The position numbers were made by a program, and so were the translations under genes. Positions 1 to 7,429 of a stretch of 38,991 nt of DNA are shown piece by piece. Within the stretch, counting starts at the first letter, position 1; every line of letters begins with the position of its first letter. Under the pieces are notes generated by a model. The model worked only from the letters and a program-made list of their open reading frames with translations. It was not told where the DNA came from and ran no database searches. This DNA is from an uncultured Faecalibacterium sp. (lineage in GTDB: Bacteria; Bacillota; Clostridia; Oscillospirales; Ruminococcaceae): contig CAAFQM010000064.1 of the NCBI GenBank assembly GCA_900765105.1, positions 1-38,991 on the forward strand. The letters are read 5' to 3'.

Positions 1-232
1 GCTCCGCCTCCTCTTCCGAAGCAGCCTCGCTCACGGCAGAAGAAGCCGGAGCCTCGGTCTTTTCCGGTTCAGATGCCGGCACAGACTCCGAAGCAGCCTC
101 CGACACAGCAGAAGCTGCCGAAACTGCAGCCGTCTCCGACACCGATGCTGCTTCTTTTTGGGCACCGCAGCCGGATGCCAGCAGCACCGTACCACAGAGG
201 ATAACGCCCATCAGTTTACGATTCCATTTCAT
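1..232 (-). CDS. Lipoprotein, 3' end cut by the window edge
   Basis: Only the first 77 codons are present. The ATG at 230-232 follows an AAGGA ribosome site. The product starts with a short basic segment and a hydrophobic stretch ending in a lipobox LASGC (Cys about residue 21), so it should be lipid-anchored on the outer face of the membrane. The next 50-odd residues are almost only Ser, Ala, Glu, Val and Pro, a flexible spacer like those of the two substrate-binding lipoproteins elsewhere in the window. No functional domain is visible before the edge. It lies 24 bp downstream of the DHHW gene and is probably the continuation of the pilus/surface operon. The function is unknown. Confidence 0.75.
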   Translation of the reverse strand, partial: MKWNRKLMGVILCGTVLLASGCGAQKEAASVSETAAVSAASAVSEAASESVPASEPEKTEAPASSAVSEAASEEEAE

Positions 233-256
233 TTCAATGTTCCTTCTTTCTTATCT

Positions 257-1612
257 TCAGTCTGTCAATGCGCAGGAGATCATCTCTCCGCCAGACATGA
301 ACGCTACACAAAATTCCTGTTCCCTCGCCTCTTCCGGCAGATACGCCGTGAACGGCTGCGCGCCATCCCCGCAGGGAGACGCTTCATACACAGCGTCCCC
401 CGTCAGGAGATAGACCGGCGATTCGTCATCCACCGCCTGCTGCCCAAGGTCGCCGGAAAGACAGAAGTATCCTTCCAGATTCCCGTCTTTTTCGGATGCC
501 GCAACCGTTTTGCCGCTGTCGGCAGCCTTTATATTCTGGCGCTCCGGTGCCGGAAGTTCCGGTGCGCGCTCCAGCAGCCAGTTCAGATTGCGCTCCACGA
601 TCTCCACCAGAAGAACATCCGGCTGTTCTGCCGTCACTGCACTCAGGCGGTAAGGCATACTGCGGGAAAAACACGCTTTCCCGTAGCTCTGGGCCAGAAA
701 CGGATGCAGATTGATGCCGAACGAATCCCGGTAAACAAAGATGCTTTCCTCTTCGCCAGAGTTTTCCGTATGGATCGTGATGTCATCTGCCGAGCGGAAC
801 TTTTCATCGTAGGTATAATCGAAATCATACGCCGCGTCTGCTTCGGTCTCCTTGCCGGAGGGATACACCATCTCATACAGATCCCCTGTATGCGGTGTGA
901 TCTGCCCCGTTTTATGCGCATCAAAATCCGGTGCAGTCCCCTTCAGTTCCTTCAGCAGGGTCTGCGCTGCAAGCTGAGCACCCTGCATGTTCCAGTGGCT
1001 GTCCAGACGATAGTACAGCTGTTCTCCGGTCCCGGACAGCGTTTCGTACAGATCAATGTAGTGGACATTCTGCTGCGCCATCTGCTGTTTCAGCCGTTCG
1101 ATGCTGCGCGTCTGTGCTGCCGCATAGCGCGACGGCATCTGGCTGCCGTAGAGCGAGTTTTTGTTCGGTGCTACGGTAAAGTAAAATCGTATCCCGTTTT
1201 CCTCGCTGTATTCCTGCATCAGCTGCAGCACATGTGCAGCCGCATAACTCTGCCGCGGGGTAAACAGGTCCGTTCCGGTATAATCTTCCAGAGTGCTCTT
1301 GTAGAACAGCCAGCCGTCCCTGCCCAGCAGAACGCTGCTGCTGTCCAGATCCTGAAAAAGTTTTCCGGTGAGCTGATCGTTCAGCGTGATCATCTCATGC
1401 CGGAAGCCGAAATGATCTGCGAAATAGTCGGAGAACTCGTTCAGCACCTTAGAATTGAACTTTCCGTCCTCATCCAGCAGTTCCGGCAATTCTGCCAGCT
1501 GTTCATTGCCGACCGATTCCGCTTTCTGCCACGGCATCACTACCGTCGGCAGCACACAGATGCCCATCACTGCTGCTGTAAATAAAATATGTCCGATCTT
1601 CTTTTTCTGCAT
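257..1612 (-). CDS. DHHW/AlgJ-AlgX-like SGNH-type protein (polymer O-acetylation partner)
   Basis: A 451-residue protein with an N-terminal signal anchor (residues about 7-26), expected to act outside the membrane. It resembles the AlgX/AlgJ/DHHW group, in which an SGNH-hydrolase-like fold takes acetyl groups delivered by an MBOAT membrane protein and transfers them to an extracellular polysaccharide. The family's Asp/His signature is seen as DSHW at residues 204-207, and a candidate nucleophile serine lies in YRDSFG near residue 293. The start is preceded by GAGGTGGGAG. It follows the MBOAT gene by 9 bp, so the two are almost certainly co-translated partners. The acceptor polymer (cell-wall glycan, exopolysaccharide or pilus glycan) cannot be told from sequence. 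Confidence 0.82.
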   Translation of the reverse strand: MQKKKIGHILFTAAVMGICVLPTVVMPWQKAESVGNEQLAELPELLDEDGKFNSKVLNEFSDYFADHFGFRHEMITLNDQLTGKLFQDLDSSSVLLGRDGWLFYKSTLEDYTGTDLFTPRQSYAAAHVLQLMQEYSEENGIRFYFTVAPNKNSLYGSQMPSRYAAAQTRSIERLKQQMAQQNVHYIDLYETLSGTGEQLYYRLDSHWNMQGAQLAAQTLLKELKGTAPDFDAHKTGQITPHTGDLYEMVYPSGKETEADAAYDFDYTYDEKFRSADDITIHTENSGEEESIFVYRDSFGINLHPFLAQSYGKACFSRSMPYRLSAVTAEQPDVLLVEIVERNLNWLLERAPELPAPERQNIKAADSGKTVAASEKDGNLEGYFCLSGDLGQQAVDDESPVYLLTGDAVYEASPCGDGAQPFTAYLPEEAREQEFCVAFMSGGEMISCALTD

Positions 1613-1621
1613 TCTCCCACC

Positions 1622-3052
1622 TCAGAACTGAAAATAGATAAACGGCACATAAGATGCCGCCGACAGATGCAGAATATCTGTCACCAAAAGCATCAGCAGC
1701 ACAGCACCGCCCAGAACCCGGACAGCTCTCTGTGCATTCTGCGTCAGCGCGTCTGTTCTGTGGAGAATAGCCGGCAGCACCGGTGTGCTGAACACAACGC
1801 CGGCGGCCAGCGCGCACAGCGTCAACGGCGTCATGCACTGTGCCAGCAGCAGCCCGGTCTGCGCGGTGGCGTGGACGCCCGAAAACATGGCTGCGACCAT
1901 TGCCACCGCCTGCGACATCGTATCCGCGCGGAAGATCACAAAACCGATCAGGACCACCAACAGGGTGTAAAGGTGTTTTGCGATCCCCGCAGCACGCCGT
2001 TTGCTGTTCCGGCTGTGCCTGTCTTTCCCTGTCAGCTTTGCCACAAGGTCCTCTGCAACGATAAAGAAACCATGCCACAGGCCCCACACGATAAAGGTCC
2101 AGTTCGCGCCATGCCACAAGCCGGTAAAAAAGAATACGATCAGTTTGTTGCGGTAGGTTTTTGCCGTTCCCTTCCGGTTTCCGCCCAGCGGAATGTACAG
2201 ATATTCCCGGAACCAGGTGGACAAGGAGATGTGCCACCTGCGCCAGAATTCCTTGATGCTGGACGAAATGTATGGATAGTTGAAGTTCTCCCGGAAGTGG
2301 AAGCCGAAGCAAAGGCCAAGACCGATCGCCATATCGCTGTACCCGCTGAAATCAAAGTAGATCTGCATCAGGTAGCATACGGCACCCAGCCAGGCTGCCC
2401 GGCTGTCCAGAATAGAGGCATCCGCGCCATAGACCTGCGCTACCACGCTCCCGCAGACATCCGCGATCAGCAGTTTTTTGCTCAGGCCGATGATAAACCG
2501 GCGCAGTCCACGGGCCAGATTTTCCCATGTATGGCTGCGGCTGCGGACCTCATGTGCAACGTCCTCATACCGCACGATCGGCCCTGCGACCAGCTGCGGA
2601 AAAAGCGAGATGTAGAGCAGAACATCCGAGAATTTCGTGCTCTTCAACTGCTCGTTCCGGTACACGTCGATCACATAGCTGAGGCCCTGAAAGGTAAAGA
2701 ACGAGATGCCGACCGGCAGAACGATCGACGGCACCGGGACCGACACCCCCGGCAGGTGGTTCACCGTCTGCGCCAGAAAGCCCAGATACTTGAACACGCC
2801 CAGAATGCCAAGGTTCACTGCCACCGCAGCATACAGCACCGGTTTGCGCCCGGAAACGAACAGACCCGCGATATAGTTGCACAAAACCGAGAACAGCAGC
2901 AGTAGCACATACCACAGCCCGCTGAACGCATAAAACAGAAGGCTTGCCGCGATCAGCCAGAGATTTTTTGCCTGCTGTTTCGGGCAGAGGAAATACACGC
3001 CCAGAACGACCGGCAGGAAAAGAAACAGAAAAATTACAGAGCTGAAAACCAT
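1622..3052 (-). CDS. MBOAT family O-acyltransferase (AlgI/DltB-like)
   Basis: A 476-residue polytopic membrane protein with about ten or more hydrophobic segments. It carries the MBOAT hallmarks: FWRRWHISLSTWFREYLYIPLGG (the conserved core at 269-291, quoted in part as WRRWHISLSTWFREYLYIPL) and WHG at residues 313-315 and again at 326-328. In this family the invariant histidine of the second WHG motif (His327 here) is taken as catalytic. It is known to move acyl, usually acetyl, groups across the membrane for polysaccharide or teichoic acid modification. Its ATG has GAGGTAAC upstream. It lies between the transglutaminase-like gene and the DHHW protein, which supports O-acetylation of a surface polymer by the pair. 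The substrate is inferred only. Confidence 0.88.
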   Translation of the reverse strand: MVFSSVIFLFLFLPVVLGVYFLCPKQQAKNLWLIAASLLFYAFSGLWYVLLLLFSVLCNYIAGLFVSGRKPVLYAAVAVNLGILGVFKYLGFLAQTVNHLPGVSVPVPSIVLPVGISFFTFQGLSYVIDVYRNEQLKSTKFSDVLLYISLFPQLVAGPIVRYEDVAHEVRSRSHTWENLARGLRRFIIGLSKKLLIADVCGSVVAQVYGADASILDSRAAWLGAVCYLMQIYFDFSGYSDMAIGLGLCFGFHFRENFNYPYISSSIKEFWRRWHISLSTWFREYLYIPLGGNRKGTAKTYRNKLIVFFFTGLWHGANWTFIVWGLWHGFFIVAEDLVAKLTGKDRHSRNSKRRAAGIAKHLYTLLVVLIGFVIFRADTMSQAVAMVAAMFSGVHATAQTGLLLAQCMTPLTLCALAAGVVFSTPVLPAILHRTDALTQNAQRAVRVLGGAVLLMLLVTDILHLSAASYVPFIYFQF

Positions 3053-3071
3053 TTTTCAGTTACCTCAGCAT

Positions 3072-4097
3072 TTACGGGAACTGGTAGCTGAATACCGTTT
3101 TATTCAGAGGCATCTTATACATGTTGTAATTTGCCTTGCCGTATTTACCAACACGGTAGCCCCATTCCAGCTCTACATCATAGATATACTGCTGGCCGTT
3201 TTCCGGGATCATGACCCATGCATGATCCGAGTCTTTTCTGCCCACACCGCCGGACACCACATAGGCATCATAGCCGATCCGTCTTGCCATATAAAGGAAC
3301 TGACCCGCAAAGCAGTAGCAGTTGCCCTTTTTGTGCTCGAACATGAACAGTGCGCTTTCCTCTGCCCAGGCAGTCGTTCCGCGTGCCTGATGCGGACGTG
3401 CAAGGTAGGCACCGTGGTCCCGGACATACAGATATGCTGCACGCAGCTTCTGCGATTTGGTCATGCTGGAGTTGGTGCATTCGGCCAGCGCCTGATCCAC
3501 ATAGCTGTCCAGCACAGCATTGCCCGAAGTATAGCGGCCGTCTGCACCAAAGGTAAGGTGACCCACCGAGCCGTTCGTCAGGAAAGAGCCGTCCTTCTGG
3601 ACATAATACAGGCCGCCGTCGATCTCATGCTCACCTGCAGAGTAGGAATCGATGGCATAACCGTCCTTCGAAACGTGATACAGTTTGCCGTCGATCGTCA
3701 CAAAGCCTGCCGGGTAATTGTCAAAATGGCTGCCGGTCACCGACACATGGCACAGCACGCCGTCCACCTTGACCATACCTGCCGGGTACGGATCGATCAC
3801 GCTTCCCGCTGCGGAAACATGATAAACGCCATCCTCGATCTGTACAAAACCCGGCTGGTACACATCCAGCTGGCCGTCCGTATAATGGTACAGCCGGCCA
3901 TCCTGCACTTCAAAGCCACTTTTTGCCGCAGCAGGCTGTTCCGCCTTTTCCGGCTGCAGAGCCTGCAGGATCCAGCTGATGCAGTTTTCCTCATTCTGTG
4001 CAGACTGTGTGGAATACTCCGCCGCCTTTGCTGCCGGCGAAAGTACGATCACAGCAGCTGCCATGACCAAAATTGTTTTTCTGATTTTCTGAAACAT
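3072..4097 (-). CDS. Exported transglutaminase-like protein with wall-binding-type repeats
   Basis: A 341-residue protein with a signal peptide (residues about 6-26, cleavage near AKA). Residues about 65-175 hold five imperfect repeats of about 22 residues (YHVS..G..ID.Y.AG..), resembling the aromatic-rich repeats of choline-binding or glucan-binding proteins. The C-terminal half is a transglutaminase/papain-like core with a visible Cys260 (GNCYCFAG), His292 (SDHAWV) and Asp307 (YIYDVE) triad. Bacterial members are usually cysteine proteases or crosslinkers at the cell surface, and the sequence does not decide which. The ATG follows AAAGGGG. It lies 22 bp after the 45-residue membrane protein and 19 bp before the MBOAT gene. 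A role in anchoring or processing surface protein is inferred from context. Confidence 0.82.
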   Translation of the reverse strand: MFQKIRKTILVMAAAVIVLSPAAKAAEYSTQSAQNEENCISWILQALQPEKAEQPAAAKSGFEVQDGRLYHYTDGQLDVYQPGFVQIEDGVYHVSAAGSVIDPYPAGMVKVDGVLCHVSVTGSHFDNYPAGFVTIDGKLYHVSKDGYAIDSYSAGEHEIDGGLYYVQKDGSFLTNGSVGHLTFGADGRYTSGNAVLDSYVDQALAECTNSSMTKSQKLRAAYLYVRDHGAYLARPHQARGTTAWAEESALFMFEHKKGNCYCFAGQFLYMARRIGYDAYVVSGGVGRKDSDHAWVMIPENGQQYIYDVELEWGYRVGKYGKANYNMYKMPLNKTVFSYQFP

Positions 4098-4119
4098 TTT
4101 CCATACCCCTTTGTATTGT

Positions 4120-4257
4120 TCATTGATATTCGTTCCAAATCTGTTCTTTCAGCTTTTTTTCCTGCCGGCTCAGCGCCCTGGCTGCAATGATACCCGCAAC
4201 AGCCGAGGCAATCATTCCGGCAATGCCTACTGCAAAAAAGATCTGACCCGTGGACAC
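4120..4257 (-). CDS. 45-residue single-pass membrane protein
   Basis: A small gene with a GTG start placed 6 bp after a strong GGAGGG ribosome site. It lies in the 173-bp gap between the kinase and the transglutaminase genes. The product has an Ala/Gly/Ile-rich membrane segment (residues about 5-27) and then a charged tail (RQEKKLKEQIWNEYQ), suggesting an N-out/C-in anchor. The tail is of heptad type and could form a short helix. No family is recognised. Tight packing (13 bp after the kinase stop, 22 bp before the next ATG) and the ribosome site argue that it is real. It could be a regulatory micropeptide of the kinase or the surface machinery, but no function can be assigned. Confidence 0.7.
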   Translation of the reverse strand: MSTGQIFFAVGIAGMIASAVAGIIAARALSRQEKKLKEQIWNEYQ

Positions 4258-4270
4258 TTGTGCTCCCTCC

Positions 4271-6562
4271 TTATTTGAGCCATCCGCTTGTACGGAGCTG
4301 ATCCATCAGATTTTTCAGCACCGCCATCTGCGTATCCTCTGTTCCATTGGCCTGTGCCTGCTTGTATTTTTCAACCGCTGAATCGTAGCATTTTTCCGCC
4401 TCGCGGTAATCCCGCTTTTCAGACGGTTTTGTGCCCTGCCAATCGATCAGCAGATACGCCCTCTGCATTTCAAAACGATAATCCGTCGGATACTGCTCTG
4501 CCAGTTCCTTCAGGAGCGATTCCGCCTCACCATACTGGTCCAGCGCCTGCAGCACCGTAGCAAGGTTCAGCTTTGTGGCGATCGTAGCATATCCGCTGTC
4601 CACAAGCTCCTGCAGCCGCTGTTCGGCCTTTTCATAATACGCTTTTGCGTTTGCCTTGTCCGAAGCCGCCTGTTTCAAGGCGATATCTGCCAGCATCTCC
4701 TTCTGGAGCACAGCCTGACCTTCCGGCAGTACCTCACAGCCCTGCTCCAGGATCTGCTCTGCAGACGCCGCATCGTCCATGTTCAATGCTGCGTTGGCGG
4801 CAGCAAGATATGCGTGGCTCAGCAGCTGCGTATCTTCCACCTCATCGAACACTTTCCGGTACAGTGTAATGGCCTGTTCGTACTGTTTCTGCAGCGATTT
4901 GATCTCTGCCGCAACCAGATCGCAGTCGCCCGAAGATGCGCCATTCTTCTGCAGCACTTCCAGCGTTTTCTGCGCCTGCTCCAGCTTTCCTGCATTGGCC
5001 AGCGCAATGGCAAGGCTGCGGTAGCTGTCCGTGCTGGCACCCTGCTGCTGAACTGCAAGCTGCAGTTCCTGCGCTGCATGGTCGTAATCCTGCAGTTCAA
5101 TATAGCAGTTGCCCTTGATGTAGTGCAGTTTTTCCACTGAGATCGAGTCCATGTTCTTCTCCGCCAGATTTCCGGAAGCGACGGCGCTGTCCAACTGATC
5201 GATCGCGCCCTGATAGTTTCCGGTACGGTACAGCAGTACCGCCATCTGCAGATAAGCGTCCGGACGGCCGGGCTGCTGCTGGACCGCCTCTTCCAGCAAA
5301 GCCCGGGCTTTATCGTAGTCTGCACTCTGCTCTGCCTGATCTGCCTGTGCAAGGTTCAGCAGGTAGAGATTTTCCCGTTCGCTCTGCATACGGCCCAGAC
5401 CATAATAGCAGCTGTATGCACTGGCAGCGAAGCAGGCTGCAAGCGCCAGCGCAATGATCCGCTTGCGCATCTGGCAGCTCTTGTAGCCCTGATCCATTTT
5501 ATCAATGTTTTTCAGGGCACGCAGCATCTCCGACGCCTGCTGGAAGCGCTTTTGCTGCTGTTTCTGCATGGCCCGGACAATGATGGTCTGCATGGAACGG
5601 CTGATTTTGGGCTTGTACTGTTCCAGAGGCGTCACCGTGTCCAGCGATTTTTCGGGGTTATGCCCTGTCACTGCAAAATACAGCGTTGCACCGATCGCAT
5701 AGATATCCGTTGCCATCGAGATCTCGCCATAGCTGCCCGGCGCTGCTGTATCCTGCCGGGGCATCGGTGCCGGGGTCTGCTGTTCCGGCATGATCTCGGT
5801 ATCCTGCTGCAGCACCTTCCATTGCCCGTCCATGGGGATGGTTGCGCCGCTTTGTGCCGCAGGCATCGGAACCGTTTCATCCATGGGGACGGTCCCGCCC
5901 ATCGGCACAGTGCCATCCATCGGCATCGTCAGACCGGCATTTCCGCCGTTTGCTGCCGGAACAGCCGACGGTCTCGGTGCTGCAGCAGCGCTTCCATTTT
6001 CTGCAGAAGCATACTGCTCCGGCGCTGCATAGCCGTCCGTCACCGCGACCGACTTTTTGTCCCTGCGGAAGATCAGCGATGTATTGAAGTCGATCAGGCA
6101 GATATCGCCGCTCCCTGTGATCATCACATTGCCGGGCTTGATGTCACAATGGATAATGGCCGGTTTCTCGCTGTTTTCCTGATGCAGATACTGCACCACT
6201 TCGCAAAGCTGGCATGCCCAGCGATAACATTCCTTCTGCGTTACCGGTCCATTTTTTTGCACATACTGCTGCAGGTTTTCGCCGCTGATCCGGTCCATCA
6301 CCGTATAGATGCAGCCGTCGTTTCCATAAAGCACATCGTAGATCCGCGGCAGGTACTGGTGCTTCAGGCTTTTCAGGATCGTAGACTCATTTTCCTGATT
6401 GATCTGGTGCTGATACTGGAGCTGTGTGCGCTTGATCACAACCTCAATATTCATGCCTTTTTTGTGTGCTGCAAACACATCGCCTGTACCGCCCAGCTTG
6501 TTCAGCACACGGATATTGTCATAGTCCGGGTTTGTGAACCCCAATACGATATTCTCGCTCAC
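4271..6562 (-). CDS. Membrane Ser/Thr protein kinase with TPR sensor domain
   Basis: A 763-residue Hanks-type kinase. It shows a glycine loop (LGGTGDVF, 23-30), Lys44, the catalytic loop HCDIKPGN (138-145), DFN in place of DFG (158-160), APEQY (180-184), and the subdomain IX aspartate in DIYAIG (286-291). About 100 residues rich in Ala/Pro/Met separate APE from subdomain IX, where about 10-15 are usual. They include five T-x-P-M units, at Thr212, 218, 224, 230 and 241. A membrane helix follows (about 368-390), then a C-terminal region of about 370 residues made of TPR-like helical repeats. The domain order places the kinase in the cytoplasm and the TPRs outside. The start is GTG, overlapping the phosphatase stop by 4 bp, with AGGGGGAA upstream. 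With the phosphatase and the FHA protein it makes a full phospho-threonine switch within the pilus operon. Confidence 0.92.
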   Translation of the reverse strand: MSENIVLGFTNPDYDNIRVLNKLGGTGDVFAAHKKGMNIEVVIKRTQLQYQHQINQENESTILKSLKHQYLPRIYDVLYGNDGCIYTVMDRISGENLQQYVQKNGPVTQKECYRWACQLCEVVQYLHQENSEKPAIIHCDIKPGNVMITGSGDICLIDFNTSLIFRRDKKSVAVTDGYAAPEQYASAENGSAAAAPRPSAVPAANGGNAGLTMPMDGTVPMGGTVPMDETVPMPAAQSGATIPMDGQWKVLQQDTEIMPEQQTPAPMPRQDTAAPGSYGEISMATDIYAIGATLYFAVTGHNPEKSLDTVTPLEQYKPKISRSMQTIIVRAMQKQQQKRFQQASEMLRALKNIDKMDQGYKSCQMRKRIIALALAACFAASAYSCYYGLGRMQSERENLYLLNLAQADQAEQSADYDKARALLEEAVQQQPGRPDAYLQMAVLLYRTGNYQGAIDQLDSAVASGNLAEKNMDSISVEKLHYIKGNCYIELQDYDHAAQELQLAVQQQGASTDSYRSLAIALANAGKLEQAQKTLEVLQKNGASSGDCDLVAAEIKSLQKQYEQAITLYRKVFDEVEDTQLLSHAYLAAANAALNMDDAASAEQILEQGCEVLPEGQAVLQKEMLADIALKQAASDKANAKAYYEKAEQRLQELVDSGYATIATKLNLATVLQALDQYGEAESLLKELAEQYPTDYRFEMQRAYLLIDWQGTKPSEKRDYREAEKCYDSAVEKYKQAQANGTEDTQMAVLKNLMDQLRTSGWLK

Positions 6563-7428
6563 AAAATTCCCCCTAATTTCCGGTCATACTCTTCTGACGC
6601 AGCCTCACCGGAAAGCCGTGCCCATACCTCGATCCAATCTTCTGTGCTGGACCGCAGGCTGCCCTGACCATCCCATTTCAGCGCCAGCGCCGTAATGTTA
6701 TCGGTCTCTCCCCCGCTCCTGCAAAAGTCCACCGCCGACTGCAGCAGCTGCTGCAGCTGATCCCGGGTCTGTGTGCCGGTCAGGAGCTGATGGATCTGGT
6801 TCTCCGTCAGGTGATGGCACAGCCCGTCACTGCACAATAGCACAGCGCCCTGCTGCGGGCGCTGTCCACTTTTGAACACCGGTTCCATTTTTCCGTATCC
6901 GAGACATTGCAGTAAAACACTGTTTCGCCGGTCTGTCCGCATCTGATCCGGTGAAAGCCTTCCGGCTTCCATCTCCCGCATGGCAAGGGTCTGGTCTTTC
7001 GTCATCTGTTCCAGCGTTATTCCATCGTCCAGATAGATCCTGCTGTCACCGATCTGTGCCTGATAGAAGCGTTCCCTCGTGAGCAGCAGAGCCGAGACGG
7101 TCGTACCCAGCCGGATCCCTTCTTTTTCGGAATAGCCGCAAAGCGTCCCATGCAGCGTTTCCAGCATCCTGTGCCACGAAAGGAACACCGCTTCTTCGGT
7201 CAATCCCTCCCGGACCAGAGAAGGCAGCTGCTGTTCAAACCAGTTCTCGAACCCGCGCACTGCACCGGTACTTGCGAGTTCACCGGACTGCAGGCCGCCC
7301 ATTCCATCGCATACCGTCAGCAGTGCGATCGTTTCCTGCCCGAAGTTTGAGATCCGGGCGCAGAAACTGTCCTGATTCGACAACCTTACCGCGCCTTTAT
7401 CCGTGATATGTGCCAGTTGAAGCGCCAT
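6559..7428 (-). CDS. PP2C-family Ser/Thr protein phosphatase
   Basis: A 289-residue PPM/PP2C phosphatase, expected to use two metal ions to remove phosphate from Ser/Thr. The metal-binding and signature motifs are present: Asp20 in SNQD, DGMGG at 41-45, GDSRIYL, LLCSDGL, and the C-terminal ETDNIT. There is no membrane segment, so it is cytoplasmic. I chose the ATG at 7426-7428, one base after the FHA gene's TGA, because the protein then starts at the usual PP2C N-terminus. A longer in-frame version would run 20 residues into the FHA gene and add unrelated sequence. There is no strong ribosome site, so translational coupling is likely. Its stop overlaps the kinase GTG. It presumably reverses phosphorylation by the neighbouring kinase. 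Confidence 0.92.
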   Translation of the reverse strand: MALQLAHITDKGAVRLSNQDSFCARISNFGQETIALLTVCDGMGGLQSGELASTGAVRGFENWFEQQLPSLVREGLTEEAVFLSWHRMLETLHGTLCGYSEKEGIRLGTTVSALLLTRERFYQAQIGDSRIYLDDGITLEQMTKDQTLAMREMEAGRLSPDQMRTDRRNSVLLQCLGYGKMEPVFKSGQRPQQGAVLLCSDGLCHHLTENQIHQLLTGTQTRDQLQQLLQSAVDFCRSGGETDNITALALKWDGQGSLRSSTEDWIEVWARLSGEAASEEYDRKLGGIL

Positions 7429-7429
7429 A

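Noticed and set aside
6085..6095. Inactive kinase because of DFN instead of DFG
   Set aside because: The metal-binding Asp is kept, and other catalytic residues are present; to my knowledge DFN occurs in other Firmicutes kinases of this type, so it is not taken as loss of activity.
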